Below are positions 8,917-18,089 of a stretch of DNA of 64,000 bases, piece after piece; the stretch's first letter is position 1; each line of letters starts with the position of its first letter. The position numbers and the translations under genes were made by a program. This DNA is from DASUAS01 sp963809795. Lineage in GTDB: Bacteria > Actinomycetota > Acidimicrobiia > IMCC26256 > DASPTH01. The notes below the pieces were generated by a model that worked only from the letters and a program-made list of their open reading frames with translations, made no database searches and had not been told where the DNA came from. Where the stretch lies: assembly GCA_963809795.1 (NCBI GenBank), contig CAWELN010000028.1, positions 1-64,000 of the forward strand. Reading direction: 5' to 3'.

Positions 8917-9360
8917 ACCCGACGCCGGGCCCTGGTGGGTGCGATCGCGGTGTTCTCCCTGGTCAGCGGCCTGGCGTTCCCGCCGACGGCGGGCGCGGCG
9001 ACGAGTACGCCCGGCGTGACCGCCGAGTTGGTGCTGTCGTCACGACGCGTCCCCGCGGGCACGCCGCTGCGGGGCAGGCTGGTCCTCACCAACCGGGGCG
9101 CCGACACCGTCGACCTCAACCAGGGGTGCGCGCCGCAGTGGGACGTCGTGCTCGGTCGCGGCACCACACCACCGCAGGTCGCGTTCGCGATGGTGTGCTC
9201 GCCCGAGCCGTTCCGCGTCGCGCCCGGTACGACGCCGCGGAGGTTCCGGGTCGACACCGCGGGCAAGCGCGCGGGGACCTACCGCGTGTTCCTCGTCGCC
9301 AGCCAGCCGTCGTTCCCGGAGGCGAAGCCGGTGAAGGTGCGGATCGTCAGCGCGCGGTGA
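8914..9360 (+). CDS. Secreted beta-sandwich protein of unknown function
   Basis: 148 residues with a clear signal peptide (MTRRRALVGAIAVFSLV to the AGAA cleavage region near residue 29). The rest reads as one small immunoglobulin-like or BsuPI-like domain: LVLTNRGADTVDLNQGC, a second Cys at MVCSPEP, and GTYRVFLVASQ near the end. Two cysteines could form a disulfide. Its last 14 bases overlap the 3' end of the ABC ATPase on the opposite strand. No specific function is assigned. Confidence 0.7.
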   Translation: MTRRRALVGAIAVFSLVSGLAFPPTAGAATSTPGVTAELVLSSRRVPAGTPLRGRLVLTNRGADTVDLNQGCAPQWDVVLGRGTTPPQVAFAMVCSPEPFRVAPGTTPRRFRVDTAGKRAGTYRVFLVASQPSFPEAKPVKVRIVSAR

Positions 9361-10135
9361 CGCGCGCGGACCAGCGCGTCCCGTCGGAGTCGACGCTGAC
9401 CGCGACCCCGAAGGTGTCGGAGACCGCGGCCGACGACAGCGTCGCCGAGATCGGGCCGGCCGCGACCACCGCGCCCGCACGCAGGAGCAGCGCGTGGGTG
9501 AAGCCGGGCGGGATCTCCTCGAGGTGGTGCGTGACCATCACGAGCGGTCGCTCCCCCTGCGCCAGCTCGCCGAGCACCGCCACCAGCGACTCGCGTCCGC
9601 CCAGGTCGAGGCCGGCGCACGGCTCGTCGAACAGGAGGAGCTCGGGGTCGGCCATGAGGAGCCGGGCGACGAGCACCCGCTTGCGCTCGCCCTCGGAGAG
9701 GGTGGCCAGCTCCTGACCGACGTGGCCGGCGCACCCGACCCACCCGAGCAGGGCGTCCGCGCGCTCGTGGTCGGCGTCGGAGTAGGTGCTCCACCAGGGC
9801 TCGAGGGCGGCGTCGACGCCGGTCACCACGGCGTCGTGGGCGGTGAGCGTCGGCCGGAGGCGCTGGAGGACCGCACTGCTCGCCAGCCCGATGCGCCGAC
9901 GGGCCGTCCGCACGTCGACGGTGCCGTAGCGGTCGCCGAGGACGGTGACCGACCCGCTCGACGGCGCGCGCTGGAACGAGAGGAGCCGGAGGATCGAGGT
10001 CTTCCCGGAGCCGTTCGGGCCGAGCACGGCCCACCGCTCGTCGCGCGCCGCGGTCCACGTGACGTCGCGCAGGACCACGCTGCCCTGCTCGATCAGCCCG
10101 ACCCCCGAGAGGTCGAGCGCGGGACCGGTGAGCAC
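9347..10135 (-). CDS. ABC transporter ATP-binding protein (stand-alone)
   Basis: 262 residues from the GTG at 10135. Walker A GPNGSGKTS at residues 39-47, signature LSEGERKR, Walker B LLLFDEPCAGLD and the switch HH in VTHHLEE. The LSEGE signature and a Cys after DEP resemble the ModF/YlmA group of ATPases without a fused permease. No permease gene lies next to it. It shares a short divergent promoter region with the FAD enzyme at 10197. Confidence 0.85.
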   Translation of the reverse strand: MLTGPALDLSGVGLIEQGSVVLRDVTWTAARDERWAVLGPNGSGKTSILRLLSFQRAPSSGSVTVLGDRYGTVDVRTARRRIGLASSAVLQRLRPTLTAHDAVVTGVDAALEPWWSTYSDADHERADALLGWVGCAGHVGQELATLSEGERKRVLVARLLMADPELLLFDEPCAGLDLGGRESLVAVLGELAQGERPLVMVTHHLEEIPPGFTHALLLRAGAVVAAGPISATLSSAAVSDTFGVAVSVDSDGTRWSARVTAR

Positions 10136-10147
10136 GGCTGGATCATG
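10133..10147 (-). promoter_or_regulatory. Leaderless -10 box for the ABC ATPase at 9347
   Basis: On the minus strand CATGAT (10147-10142), six bases, GTG at 10135. Confidence 0.5.
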
Positions 10148-10184
10148 CCCGGTCCCGAGGAGCGGCCGGGGAACCGGACGCGAG

Positions 10185-10199
10185 TACGGTCACCCGGTG
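10185..10199 (+). promoter_or_regulatory. Leaderless -10 box for the FAD oxidoreductase
   Basis: TACGGT at 10185-10190, six-base spacer, GTG at 10197. Confidence 0.55.
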
Positions 10200-11801
10200 C
10201 GCGACGTCGATGCAGTCGTGATCGGGGCCGGTCCCAACGGTCTCGTCGCCGCCAACATGCTCGCCGACGCCGGGTGGCGCGTCCTGGTGCTCGAGGCACA
10301 GGCCGAGCCCGGTGGAGCGGTCCGCAGCGGCGAGCTCACCCACCCCGGGTACGTGCACGACCGGTTCAGCGCCTTCTACCCGCTCGGTGTGGCGTCGCCG
10401 GTCATGCGCGCCCTCGACCTGGAGTCGTACGGGTTGCGGTGGCGGCGCGCGCCGGCGGTCTTGGCCCACCCCACGGCCGACGGCCGCTGCGCGGTGCTGT
10501 CGACCGACGTGGAGGCGACGGCGGCGTCGGTCCGGCAGTTCGCGGCCGGTGACGGCGACGCGTGGCGCGCGATGGCCGCCGACTTCTCCCGGTTGAGCGG
10601 GCCGCTGCTCGACGCGATGATGGCACCCATCCCACCGGTGCGCGGACCGGTGCGCCTGGCGACCACGCTCGGGCCCCGCGGCCTCCTCGAATTCACCCGC
10701 CAGGCGCTCCTGTCGGTCCGCCGCCTCGCCCAGGAGCGCTTCCGCGGCGAGGGTGCGGCGCTGCTGCTGACCGGCAACGCCATGCACAGCGACATCGGGC
10801 CCGACGTGCCCCCGAGCGGGTTCCTCGGGTGGTTCCTCACCGGGCTGGGCCAGGAGGTCGGCTTCCCCGTCCCCGAAGGCGGCTCGGGCGAGCTCACCCA
10901 TGCGCTGGTTCGCCGGCTCACGGAGCGCGGCGGCGAGGTCCGCTGCGGGGCACGGGTCGCGCGCATCGAGGTGCGCGACCGGCGCGCGGTCGCGGTGGTG
11001 CTCGCCGACGGCGAGGAGATCGCCACCCCCCGCGGGGTGCTCGCCGACGTCGGCGGGCCCGCGCTCTACCTCGACCTGGTCGGCGCCGAGCACCTGCCCG
11101 CGCACGTGCTCGACGACCTCCGCCGCTTCCAGTACGACCTGGCGACGTTCAAGGTCGACTGGGCGCTGTCAGGGCCGATCCCGTGGCGGGCGCCGGGCGC
11201 CGAGCACGCCGGCACCGTCCACCTCGGCCACAGCATGGACGTCATCACCGCGTACGCGGCCGACCTCGCGCAGGACCGGATCCCGGCCCGGCCGTTCGTG
11301 CTCGTCGGGCAGATGAACAAGGCCGACCCGACGCGGTCGCCGGCGGGCACCGAGACGGTGTGGGCGTACAGCCACGTCCCGTTCCGGGTGCGCGGGGACG
11401 CGGGCGGAGCGCTGCGCGGCGTGTGGGACGCGAGCGAGGCCGAGGCCTACGCCGACCGGCTCGAAGCCGAGGTCGAGGCGTTCGCACCCGGCTTCCGGGC
11501 GCTGGTCACCGGCCGCCACCTGCTGCCCCCGCCCACCCTCGAGCGGCTGAACGCGAACCTCGTGGGAGGCTCGCTCGGCGGCGGCACCACCGCGCTGCAC
11601 CAGCAGCTGATCTTCCGACCGATCCCGGGGCTCGGTCGCGCCGAGACGCCCGTCCGCGGGCTGTTCCTCGCGTCGTCGTCGGCGCACCCGGGTGGAGGCG
11701 TGCACGGCGCGTGCGGCGCCAACGCGGCCCGGGCCGCGCTCTTCGCCGACCGCGTCCGCCGCGTCACCGGCCGGGCGCGGCGCGCGCTACGACGAGGGTG
11801 A
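10197..11801 (+). CDS. CrtI-like NAD(P)/FAD-dependent oxidoreductase
   Basis: 534 residues from the GTG at 10197. The dinucleotide-binding loop VVIGAGPNGLVAANML begins at about residue 8, followed by the acidic strand end VLVLEAQAEPGGAVRSGE. The C-terminal FAD motif LASSSAHPGGGVHGACG is typical of phytoene-desaturase-like proteins. The substrate is not predictable, since many actinobacterial members have no link to carotenoids and no carotenoid genes are nearby. The frame is open further upstream, but only this start sits in front of the FAD motif and behind a promoter box. Confidence 0.85.
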   Translation: MRDVDAVVIGAGPNGLVAANMLADAGWRVLVLEAQAEPGGAVRSGELTHPGYVHDRFSAFYPLGVASPVMRALDLESYGLRWRRAPAVLAHPTADGRCAVLSTDVEATAASVRQFAAGDGDAWRAMAADFSRLSGPLLDAMMAPIPPVRGPVRLATTLGPRGLLEFTRQALLSVRRLAQERFRGEGAALLLTGNAMHSDIGPDVPPSGFLGWFLTGLGQEVGFPVPEGGSGELTHALVRRLTERGGEVRCGARVARIEVRDRRAVAVVLADGEEIATPRGVLADVGGPALYLDLVGAEHLPAHVLDDLRRFQYDLATFKVDWALSGPIPWRAPGAEHAGTVHLGHSMDVITAYAADLAQDRIPARPFVLVGQMNKADPTRSPAGTETVWAYSHVPFRVRGDAGGALRGVWDASEAEAYADRLEAEVEAFAPGFRALVTGRHLLPPPTLERLNANLVGGSLGGGTTALHQQLIFRPIPGLGRAETPVRGLFLASSSAHPGGGVHGACGANAARAALFADRVRRVTGRARRALRRG

Positions 11802-11814
11802 TGCGGCGCCGAGG

Positions 11815-14800
11815 TCAGTCGAGGTCGGCGAGCTCGCGGAGGGCGCGCCGGAGGACGGCGAGGCTGGCGAGGTCGAAGACGCCGGCCCGCTCGACGTCGG
11901 CCGCGAGCGCGCGGTAACGCTCGACCGCGGGAAGGTGCGCCCCGATCCAGGCGTCGACGCGTGCGCCGGGCGGTGACGTGGCGTCGGTCTCGCGGATCAC
12001 TGCGTCGGTGAGCGCGTGCACCGACTCGTAGAAGTCGTCGCGCAGCGCGGCCCGGGCCTCGGTCTGCCACCGGTCGCCGCGCGGCAACACGCCGATGCGG
12101 TCCCGGACCGTCGCGAGCGCGAGCCGCTCGTCGACCGCGAACTGCAGCCGCGCGACCGTCACCGGGTCGACGCCACGGCGCGCGCCCAGCTCGACCGCGG
12201 GAAGCGCCACCACCGCGGCGTCGCTCACGCCGACCCGCCGCGCCAGGGCGCGGGGCACCCCCGCCCGCTCCAACTGCCCGGCCCGCCCGCCGCCCCGGAC
12301 GAGCTCGGGCAGGGCGGCGACGACCGCCTGCACGCCGGGACGGAACCGGTCGACGGTGGGCCCGAGCGCCAGCTCGCCGCCGTGATGCACCAGCCAGCGC
12401 GACGCCCGTTCGACCAGGCGCCGGACGGCGAGGAACATGTCGTCCTGCACCGCGGCCGGGACCGCGAGGTCGAGCGCGTCGATCTCCGCCCACGTGGTGC
12501 CGGCGTCGAACACGTCAACGGCGACGACGTGGGCACGCGCGAGGGTGGGCAGCGCGGCACCGGTCTCGTCGTGCAGGCGGGACAGGAAGCTGATGCCGGC
12601 CCGGTTGACCACCGCGTTGGCGGTCACGGTGGCGACGATCTCCCGCCGTAGCGGGTGCGACGCGATCGCCGGCTCGTAACCCGTGCGCAGGTCGGGTGGG
12701 AAGTACGTCACCAGCGCACCGTGGAGGTAGGGATCGTCGGGCACGTCGGACGCGACCAGCGCGCGCTGGAGCTCGAGCTTGGAGTAGGCGAGCAGCACCG
12801 CGAGCTCCGGCGAGGTGAGCCCGACGCCGGCGGCGGCGCGTTCCTGCAGGGTCTTGACCGGGGGCAGGCCTTCGAGGGCGCGGTCGAGTCCCGCCGACTG
12901 CTCGAGCCGCTCCATCTGGCGCGCGTGCACGCCGACCATGGCTGCGGCCTCGACCGCCGCGATCTCCAGCGCGTTCGCCTGGGCCTCGTTGTCGGCGAGA
13001 ACGAGGTCGGCGACCGCGTCGACCATGTGCGTGAGGAGCGCGTCGCGCTTCTCGGCGTCGAGCAGACCCGCCGCGATGGCTCGCTGCAGGAGGATCTTGA
13101 CGTTGACCTCGTGGTCGGAGCAGTCGACGCCGGCCGAGTTGTCGATGGCGTCGGTGTTGATGCGGCCGCCGGCGAGGGCGTACTCGACCCGCGCGCGTTG
13201 GGTGAAGCCCAGGTTGCCGCCCTCGGCCACCACCCGGCACCGCAGCTCGGTGGCGTCGATTCGCACCGGGTCGTTGGTGCGATCGCCCACGTCGGCGTCG
13301 GACTCCGTCGACGCCTTCACGAACGTGCCGATCCCGCCGTTCCAGAGGAGGTCGACGGGTGCCCGCAGCACCGCGCGGACCAGCTCGTCCGGGGTCAACG
13401 GCCGGTCGTCGACGCCGAGCGCGGCGCGTGCCGCGGGCGTGAGGTCGACCGACTTGGCGCTGCGCTCGTACACCCCGCCCCCGGCGGACAGCACCATCGG
13501 GTCGTAGTCGGCCCACGACGATGCCGGGAGCTCGAACAGCCGTTGCCGCTCGGCGAAGCTGGCGGCGGGATCGGGGTCGGGATCCACGAACACGTGACGG
13601 TGGTCGAACGCGGCGATGAGCCGCAGGTGGGGCGACCGCAGGAGGCCGTTGCCGAACACGTCCCCCGACATGTCGCCGATGCCCACGACCCGCAGCGGCG
13701 CGGTGTCGGCGTCGACGCCCAGGGCACGGAAGTGGGCGCGCACCGAGATCCACGCGCCGCGCGACGTGATGCCCATCTCCTTGTGATCGAATCCCGCCGA
13801 CCCGCCGGAGGCGAACGCGTCACCCAGCCAGTAGCCGTACTCGTCAGCCAGCTCGTTGGCGACGTCGGAGAAGGAGCCGGTGCCCTTGTCGGCCGCCACC
13901 ACCAGGTAGGGGTCGTCACCGTCGTGGCGCACGACGCCCTCGGGCGGCACCACGCGACCGTCGACCCGGTTGTCGGTGAGCTCCAGCAACCCGCGGATGA
14001 AGGTGCGGTACCCGTCGAGCACCGCCGCGGCGACCGCGACGCGGTCGGATGCCGGGGGCGGGCGCTTCACCACGAACCCGCCCTTCGCGCCGACCGGCAC
14101 GATGACCGCGTTCTTCACCGACTGCGCCTTCATCAGACCGAGGATCTCGGTGCGGAAGTCCTCCCGCCGGTCGGACCAGCGGATGCCGCCCCGCGCGATG
14201 TCGCCGGCGCGCAGGTGGACGCCCTCCACCGCGGGGGACGCCACCCAGATCTCGTGCTGCGGCCGGGGCCGGGGCAGGAAGTCGAGCGCCTGCGGGTCGA
14301 ACTTGCACGCCAGGTACGGCCGGTTCCGGTACGCGTTCGTCCGCACCACCGCCCCCACGACGTGCCCGAGCGCGCGCAGGATCCGGTCGGCATCGAGACT
14401 GGCCACCGCGTCGATCGCGCGCCCGAGCTCGGCGACGACGGCGGCCTCGGCGGCCGGATCGCGCGGCCGCGCGGGGTCGAGGCGCTGGTGGAACCACGCG
14501 ACGATCAGGCGCACCGGCTCCGGGTTCGCCGCGAGCGTGTCGGCGAGGTACGCATCCGTGAAGCGCACGCCGGCCTGATGGAGGTACTGGCAGAGCGCGC
14601 GCACGATCACGACGTCGCGCGCGGAGAGGCCGGCCCGGAGCACCAGCCGGTTCAGCTCGTCGTTCTCGATCGTGCCCGCCCACACCCCGAGGAAGACGTC
14701 GGCCACGCGCGCCTGCACCGCGGGATCGCCGAGCGGGTCGCCCACCTCGTCCCGCACACCGAACGAGTAGATCCACCGCGCGATGCCGTCCGGCGCGTCG

Positions 14801-16476
14801 ATCTCGTACGGGCGCTCGTCGACCACGGTCACACCGAGGTGCTCGAGGAGCGGCATGACATCGGAGAGCACGAGCGCGCCCCCGGTCCGGTAGAGCTTGA
14901 TGCGCGCCACGCCGCCGACGGGCGGCTCGAGCCGGATCTCGAGGTCGCCGCCGGGATCCAGCGTCTCGAGCACGGCGACGTCGGCGACGGCAACGTCGGC
15001 GTCGACCTCGAACTGGTAGGCGGCAGGGAACGCGCGCATCCAGTGCCGGTACGACTCGACGCCGGCCTCCTCGCCCCGCGCCTCGACGAAAGCGTCGTGC
15101 AGGTCGTCGACCCACGCGCGCACCAGCGCCGCCAGCTCGGCCTCCAGCGCCAGCGCGTCGACCGGCGGCGCGCCGTCGGGTGTGCTCACGACGACGTGCA
15201 GGCGCGCCATCACCGACTCGGTCAGCAACACGGTGAAGTCGACCTCGCTCCCGTCGAACGCGCGTCGTAACGCGTCGACCACCTGGATGCGGGCGATCGT
15301 CGTGTACCGGTCGCGCGGCAGGTACACGAGGCACGACACGAAACAGCCGCTCTGGTCGCGGCTGACGAAGAGCCGCACGCGGCGGCGCAGCCCCATGGCG
15401 ACGATGCCCAGCGCGAGCTCGGCCAGCTCCCGGGCGTCGAGCCGGAACAGCTCGTCGCGCGGGTAGGTCTCCAGCACGTGGGCGAGCTCGCGCCCGTCGT
15501 GGCTCGAAGGCCTGAGGCCCGACCGCGCCATGACCTGCGCGACCTTGCGGCGCAGCAACGGGATCGCCTCGGCCGACTGGCTGTAGACGTTCTCGGTGTA
15601 GAGGCCGAGGAGGCGGGTCTCACCCACCGCGGTGTCGTCAGGCCCGAAGCGGCGGATGTCGACCGCGTCGAGGGGCACGGCGCGGTGGACGGTGGAGTGT
15701 TGCAACGACTTGGTGAGCGACAGCAGCCAGCCGTCGGTGGGGTCGGCGGGTTCGTGCTCGCGGAACAGCGCGCGCCCACGCGCCACCCCGAGCTCGGAGC
15801 CGGGCACGACGTCGCCGTCGACGTCCACCTCCGCCGCGGCGACGAACGTGAAGTGGTCGTCGGCGAGCCAGGCCAGGTACGTCGCCACCTCCGCCACGTC
15901 GGCGGGATCGGCATGGGGCGGCGGTCGTTCCTCCAGCCCGCGGGCGAGCTCGGCGACCCGCTCGCGCATCGCGTCCCAGTCCTCGACCGCCGCGAACACG
16001 TCGTCGACCACCGAACGCACCTCGAGGTCGAGGGCGGCCAGCACCACCGGATCGGTCTCGCGGTCGATCTCGACGTGCAGATGCGACGTCGTACCGACGC
16101 CGGGGTGCTCGAGCAGCGGGTGGAGCAGCAGGTGGAGGTCGTAGCCGCGCCGCACCAGCGCTGCGCTGACGCTGTCGACGAGGAACGGGGCGTCGTCGGT
16201 GACGACGTCGACCGCGGTGTGAGGGGAGTCCCAGCCGTCCCGCGCCGCGCTCGGGTTCGCCACCGCCACCACCCGGCCGCCGGGCGGGCGGTCACGACCG
16301 AGTCGCAGGATGGCGATCACCGCCCCCGCCACGTCGTCGGCGCTGAGGGTGGCGAGGTCGTGGGGCTCGGCGGCGTCGAGGTAGTCGTGGACCAGCCGCT
16401 CGGTCGGCTCGTCCGCGAGGTCGGGCGCCCGCTCGTGGATCCGGGCCGCGGCGGCGGTGGCGCGGGGGTCGGTCAC
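11815..16476 (-). CDS. gdh: NAD-dependent glutamate dehydrogenase, large (about 170 kDa) type
   Basis: 1,553 residues from the GTG at 16476. This class oxidises glutamate to 2-oxoglutarate and ammonia. A long N-terminal regulatory half with ACT-like segments precedes the catalytic core near residues 750-1200. In the core GGIRWSDRREDFRTE (about 760), VPVGAKGGFVVKR (about 795) and the NAD-binding region GIGDMSGDVFGNG are all visible. A C-terminal helical domain follows. The frame is open to 16611, but that extension overlaps the gene at 16571 and looks non-coding. A TAAGGT box lies 7 nt before the start. Together with amt, PII and glnD it places nitrogen metabolism at this locus. Confidence 0.93.
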   Translation of the reverse strand: MTDPRATAAAARIHERAPDLADEPTERLVHDYLDAAEPHDLATLSADDVAGAVIAILRLGRDRPPGGRVVAVANPSAARDGWDSPHTAVDVVTDDAPFLVDSVSAALVRRGYDLHLLLHPLLEHPGVGTTSHLHVEIDRETDPVVLAALDLEVRSVVDDVFAAVEDWDAMRERVAELARGLEERPPPHADPADVAEVATYLAWLADDHFTFVAAAEVDVDGDVVPGSELGVARGRALFREHEPADPTDGWLLSLTKSLQHSTVHRAVPLDAVDIRRFGPDDTAVGETRLLGLYTENVYSQSAEAIPLLRRKVAQVMARSGLRPSSHDGRELAHVLETYPRDELFRLDARELAELALGIVAMGLRRRVRLFVSRDQSGCFVSCLVYLPRDRYTTIARIQVVDALRRAFDGSEVDFTVLLTESVMARLHVVVSTPDGAPPVDALALEAELAALVRAWVDDLHDAFVEARGEEAGVESYRHWMRAFPAAYQFEVDADVAVADVAVLETLDPGGDLEIRLEPPVGGVARIKLYRTGGALVLSDVMPLLEHLGVTVVDERPYEIDAPDGIARWIYSFGVRDEVGDPLGDPAVQARVADVFLGVWAGTIENDELNRLVLRAGLSARDVVIVRALCQYLHQAGVRFTDAYLADTLAANPEPVRLIVAWFHQRLDPARPRDPAAEAAVVAELGRAIDAVASLDADRILRALGHVVGAVVRTNAYRNRPYLACKFDPQALDFLPRPRPQHEIWVASPAVEGVHLRAGDIARGGIRWSDRREDFRTEILGLMKAQSVKNAVIVPVGAKGGFVVKRPPPASDRVAVAAAVLDGYRTFIRGLLELTDNRVDGRVVPPEGVVRHDGDDPYLVVAADKGTGSFSDVANELADEYGYWLGDAFASGGSAGFDHKEMGITSRGAWISVRAHFRALGVDADTAPLRVVGIGDMSGDVFGNGLLRSPHLRLIAAFDHRHVFVDPDPDPAASFAERQRLFELPASSWADYDPMVLSAGGGVYERSAKSVDLTPAARAALGVDDRPLTPDELVRAVLRAPVDLLWNGGIGTFVKASTESDADVGDRTNDPVRIDATELRCRVVAEGGNLGFTQRARVEYALAGGRINTDAIDNSAGVDCSDHEVNVKILLQRAIAAGLLDAEKRDALLTHMVDAVADLVLADNEAQANALEIAAVEAAAMVGVHARQMERLEQSAGLDRALEGLPPVKTLQERAAAGVGLTSPELAVLLAYSKLELQRALVASDVPDDPYLHGALVTYFPPDLRTGYEPAIASHPLRREIVATVTANAVVNRAGISFLSRLHDETGAALPTLARAHVVAVDVFDAGTTWAEIDALDLAVPAAVQDDMFLAVRRLVERASRWLVHHGGELALGPTVDRFRPGVQAVVAALPELVRGGGRAGQLERAGVPRALARRVGVSDAAVVALPAVELGARRGVDPVTVARLQFAVDERLALATVRDRIGVLPRGDRWQTEARAALRDDFYESVHALTDAVIRETDATSPPGARVDAWIGAHLPAVERYRALAADVERAGVFDLASLAVLRRALRELADLD

Positions 16477-16570
16477 GGCGCCCACCTTATGGAAGGCCGG
16501 TCCGCCACCTCGCCGTCCCGACGCGGCATGCTCTCCGCCCCTGCCGCTCGCGACCCGAGGAACCCGCCCG

Positions 16571-16774
16571 ATGGACGTCGTCGACCTGACCCCCGAGACC
16601 ATGGAGTGCATGCGCTGCCACCGCGAGGCACCGATGCGCTTCTACGGCCTGTGCACCGAGTGCCGCGGCGAGCTGCGGGCGAAGTACGACCGCGGGGCGC
16701 GGGTGGTGGAGGTCGCCGACTACGAGCCCAAGATGAACGTCACCCCGAACGCGGTCGCGTTGAAGGACGACTGA
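16571..16774 (+). CDS. Small zinc-ribbon-like protein
   Basis: 67 residues from the ATG at 16571. Two CxxC pairs (Cys13/Cys16 and Cys28/Cys31) flank an aromatic stretch (MRFYGLC), consistent with a small zinc ribbon. The tail is charged (VVEVADYEPKMNVTPN). Divergent from the dehydrogenase gene. I do not recognise a characterised homologue. Confidence 0.6.
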   Translation: MDVVDLTPETMECMRCHREAPMRFYGLCTECRGELRAKYDRGARVVEVADYEPKMNVTPNAVALKDD

Positions 16775-16800
16775 CACCCCTCCATCGGCTCCGCTGCATC

Positions 16801-17571
16801 TCAGACGCCGTAGGCACCGTCGACGTCGATCACCTGGCCGCTGACGTAGCCGGCGCGGGGGGAGGCGAGGAAGCAGACCGCTTCGGCGATGTCGACGGCG
16901 GTCCCGAACGTGCGCATCGGGATGTTGCGCCGGGCCGCATCGAGGGCGGCGTCGTCGAGGTCGCCCGCCTCGCGGAGGCGGAGGAACATGCCGTCGGTGA
17001 TCATGCCCGGTCCGACGCAGTTGGCCCGCACCCCGAACCGGCCCTCCTCCACCGCCAGCGCGCGCACCAGCGCCTCGATCGTGCCCTTCGGCGCGACCGA
17101 GAGCGCGTCACGCGGCGGGTGACGACGGCCGCCGGCGCTGGTGACCACGACGATGCTGCCCCCGCTGGCGCGCAGGTGCGGGACGGCCGGTTGCACCACG
17201 TCGTAGAACGCCATCACCTCCTGGTCGAGGTGGTCGCGGAAGGCGGCCGGCTCGACCGCGCTGGCGTAGACCTGGTGCACCAGCGGGCCGGCCGCGTGCA
17301 CGAGCGTGTGCATGCCCCCGAACCGTTCGGCGACGCCGTCGACGAACGCGGCAGTGGCCTCGGCGTCGAGGAGGTCGACCCGCACCGCTTCGGCGCGCCG
17401 GCCCGCGGCCTCGACGTCGGCCGCGACCGCGCGCGCGGCGTCCTCGTTGCCGCGATAGGTGAGCGCGACATCGCTGCCGCGGGCGGCGAGGAGCCGGCAC
17501 ACCGCCGCACCCAGGCCGCCGCTGCCCCCGGTCACGACGGCGACGCCGGGCCGATCGCCGAAGTCGTTCAC
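16801..17571 (-). CDS. Short-chain dehydrogenase/reductase family protein lacking the usual YxxxK
   Basis: 256 residues from the GTG at 17571. The Rossmann motif TGGSGGLG sits at residues 14-21, and the C-terminal GYVSGQVIDVDGAYGV is typical of SDRs. Where the catalytic YxxxK belongs, the sequence reads DALSVAPKGT: no tyrosine, and one extra residue before the lysine. The enzyme may be inactive or use a different acid. The start overlaps the stop of the SnoaL-like gene by GTGA, so the genes are probably translationally coupled and follow the P450 in one operon. Confidence 0.82.
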   Translation of the reverse strand: MNDFGDRPGVAVVTGGSGGLGAAVCRLLAARGSDVALTYRGNEDAARAVAADVEAAGRRAEAVRVDLLDAEATAAFVDGVAERFGGMHTLVHAAGPLVHQVYASAVEPAAFRDHLDQEVMAFYDVVQPAVPHLRASGGSIVVVTSAGGRRHPPRDALSVAPKGTIEALVRALAVEEGRFGVRANCVGPGMITDGMFLRLREAGDLDDAALDAARRNIPMRTFGTAVDIAEAVCFLASPRAGYVSGQVIDVDGAYGV

Positions 17572-18089
17572 GGCCGGAGCGCCTCGTCGTAGAGCGGATC
17601 GCGGCGGTCGCGTCGCCCGCGGCGCCCGTCGCGCTCGGGCGCGATCGACCACTGCTGCTCCGGCGTCACCTTCTCCGTCCACTCCCGCACCGCCACGCGC
17701 GCGGCGATGCGCCAGCGGCCGTCGCGCCGCTCGAAGCGGTCGACGTACCGGAAGCCGGTGGTGAAGTTCCGGCGGTGGTCTTCGGGCGGATGGCCCCAGT
17801 GGTGCGCCACGCCGTACGTCTCGCACCGCGCCCGGTCGCCGACCACCTCGACCAGCTGGTTCGCCACGAGGTGCATGGTCCCTTCGAAGCGCGTCAGCAC
17901 CTCGCCGACCCAGGCGACGTACTCGTCGCGCGTCCCCACGAACGTGCCGTGCTCGTCGGTGGCGTCGGCGTGGTAGCAGTCGCGTACCAGCTCGAGGTCG
18001 AGGCGGTCGACGCCACGGCAGTAGCGCAGCACCACGGCCCGGATCTCCTGCTCGTCGAGCAGCCGCTGGACGTCGGGGTCAGCCGCCAC
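17568..18089 (-). CDS. SnoaL/NTF2-like protein
   Basis: 173 residues from the GTG at 18089, which overlaps the P450 stop by 11 bp. The N-terminal helix LLDEQEIRAVVLRYCRGVDR, then LVRDCYHADATDEHG and the strand pattern ending in FRYVDRFERRDGRWRIA, match the SnoaL-like/aromatic-ring-dioxygenase-beta fold. This group contains isomerases, cyclases and lyases that act on small hydrophobic substrates. The gene order SDR, SnoaL-like, P450 suggests one catabolic or tailoring pathway. The C-terminus is unusually Arg-rich. Confidence 0.8.
   Translation of the reverse strand: MAADPDVQRLLDEQEIRAVVLRYCRGVDRLDLELVRDCYHADATDEHGTFVGTRDEYVAWVGEVLTRFEGTMHLVANQLVEVVGDRARCETYGVAHHWGHPPEDHRRNFTTGFRYVDRFERRDGRWRIAARVAVREWTEKVTPEQQWSIAPERDGRRGRRDRRDPLYDEALRP

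Noticed and set aside
12655..15270. 871-residue open frame on the + strand within the NAD-GDH gene
   Set aside because: It is antisense to a conserved enzyme and has the His/Arg/Asp-rich composition typical of GC-rich shadow frames.
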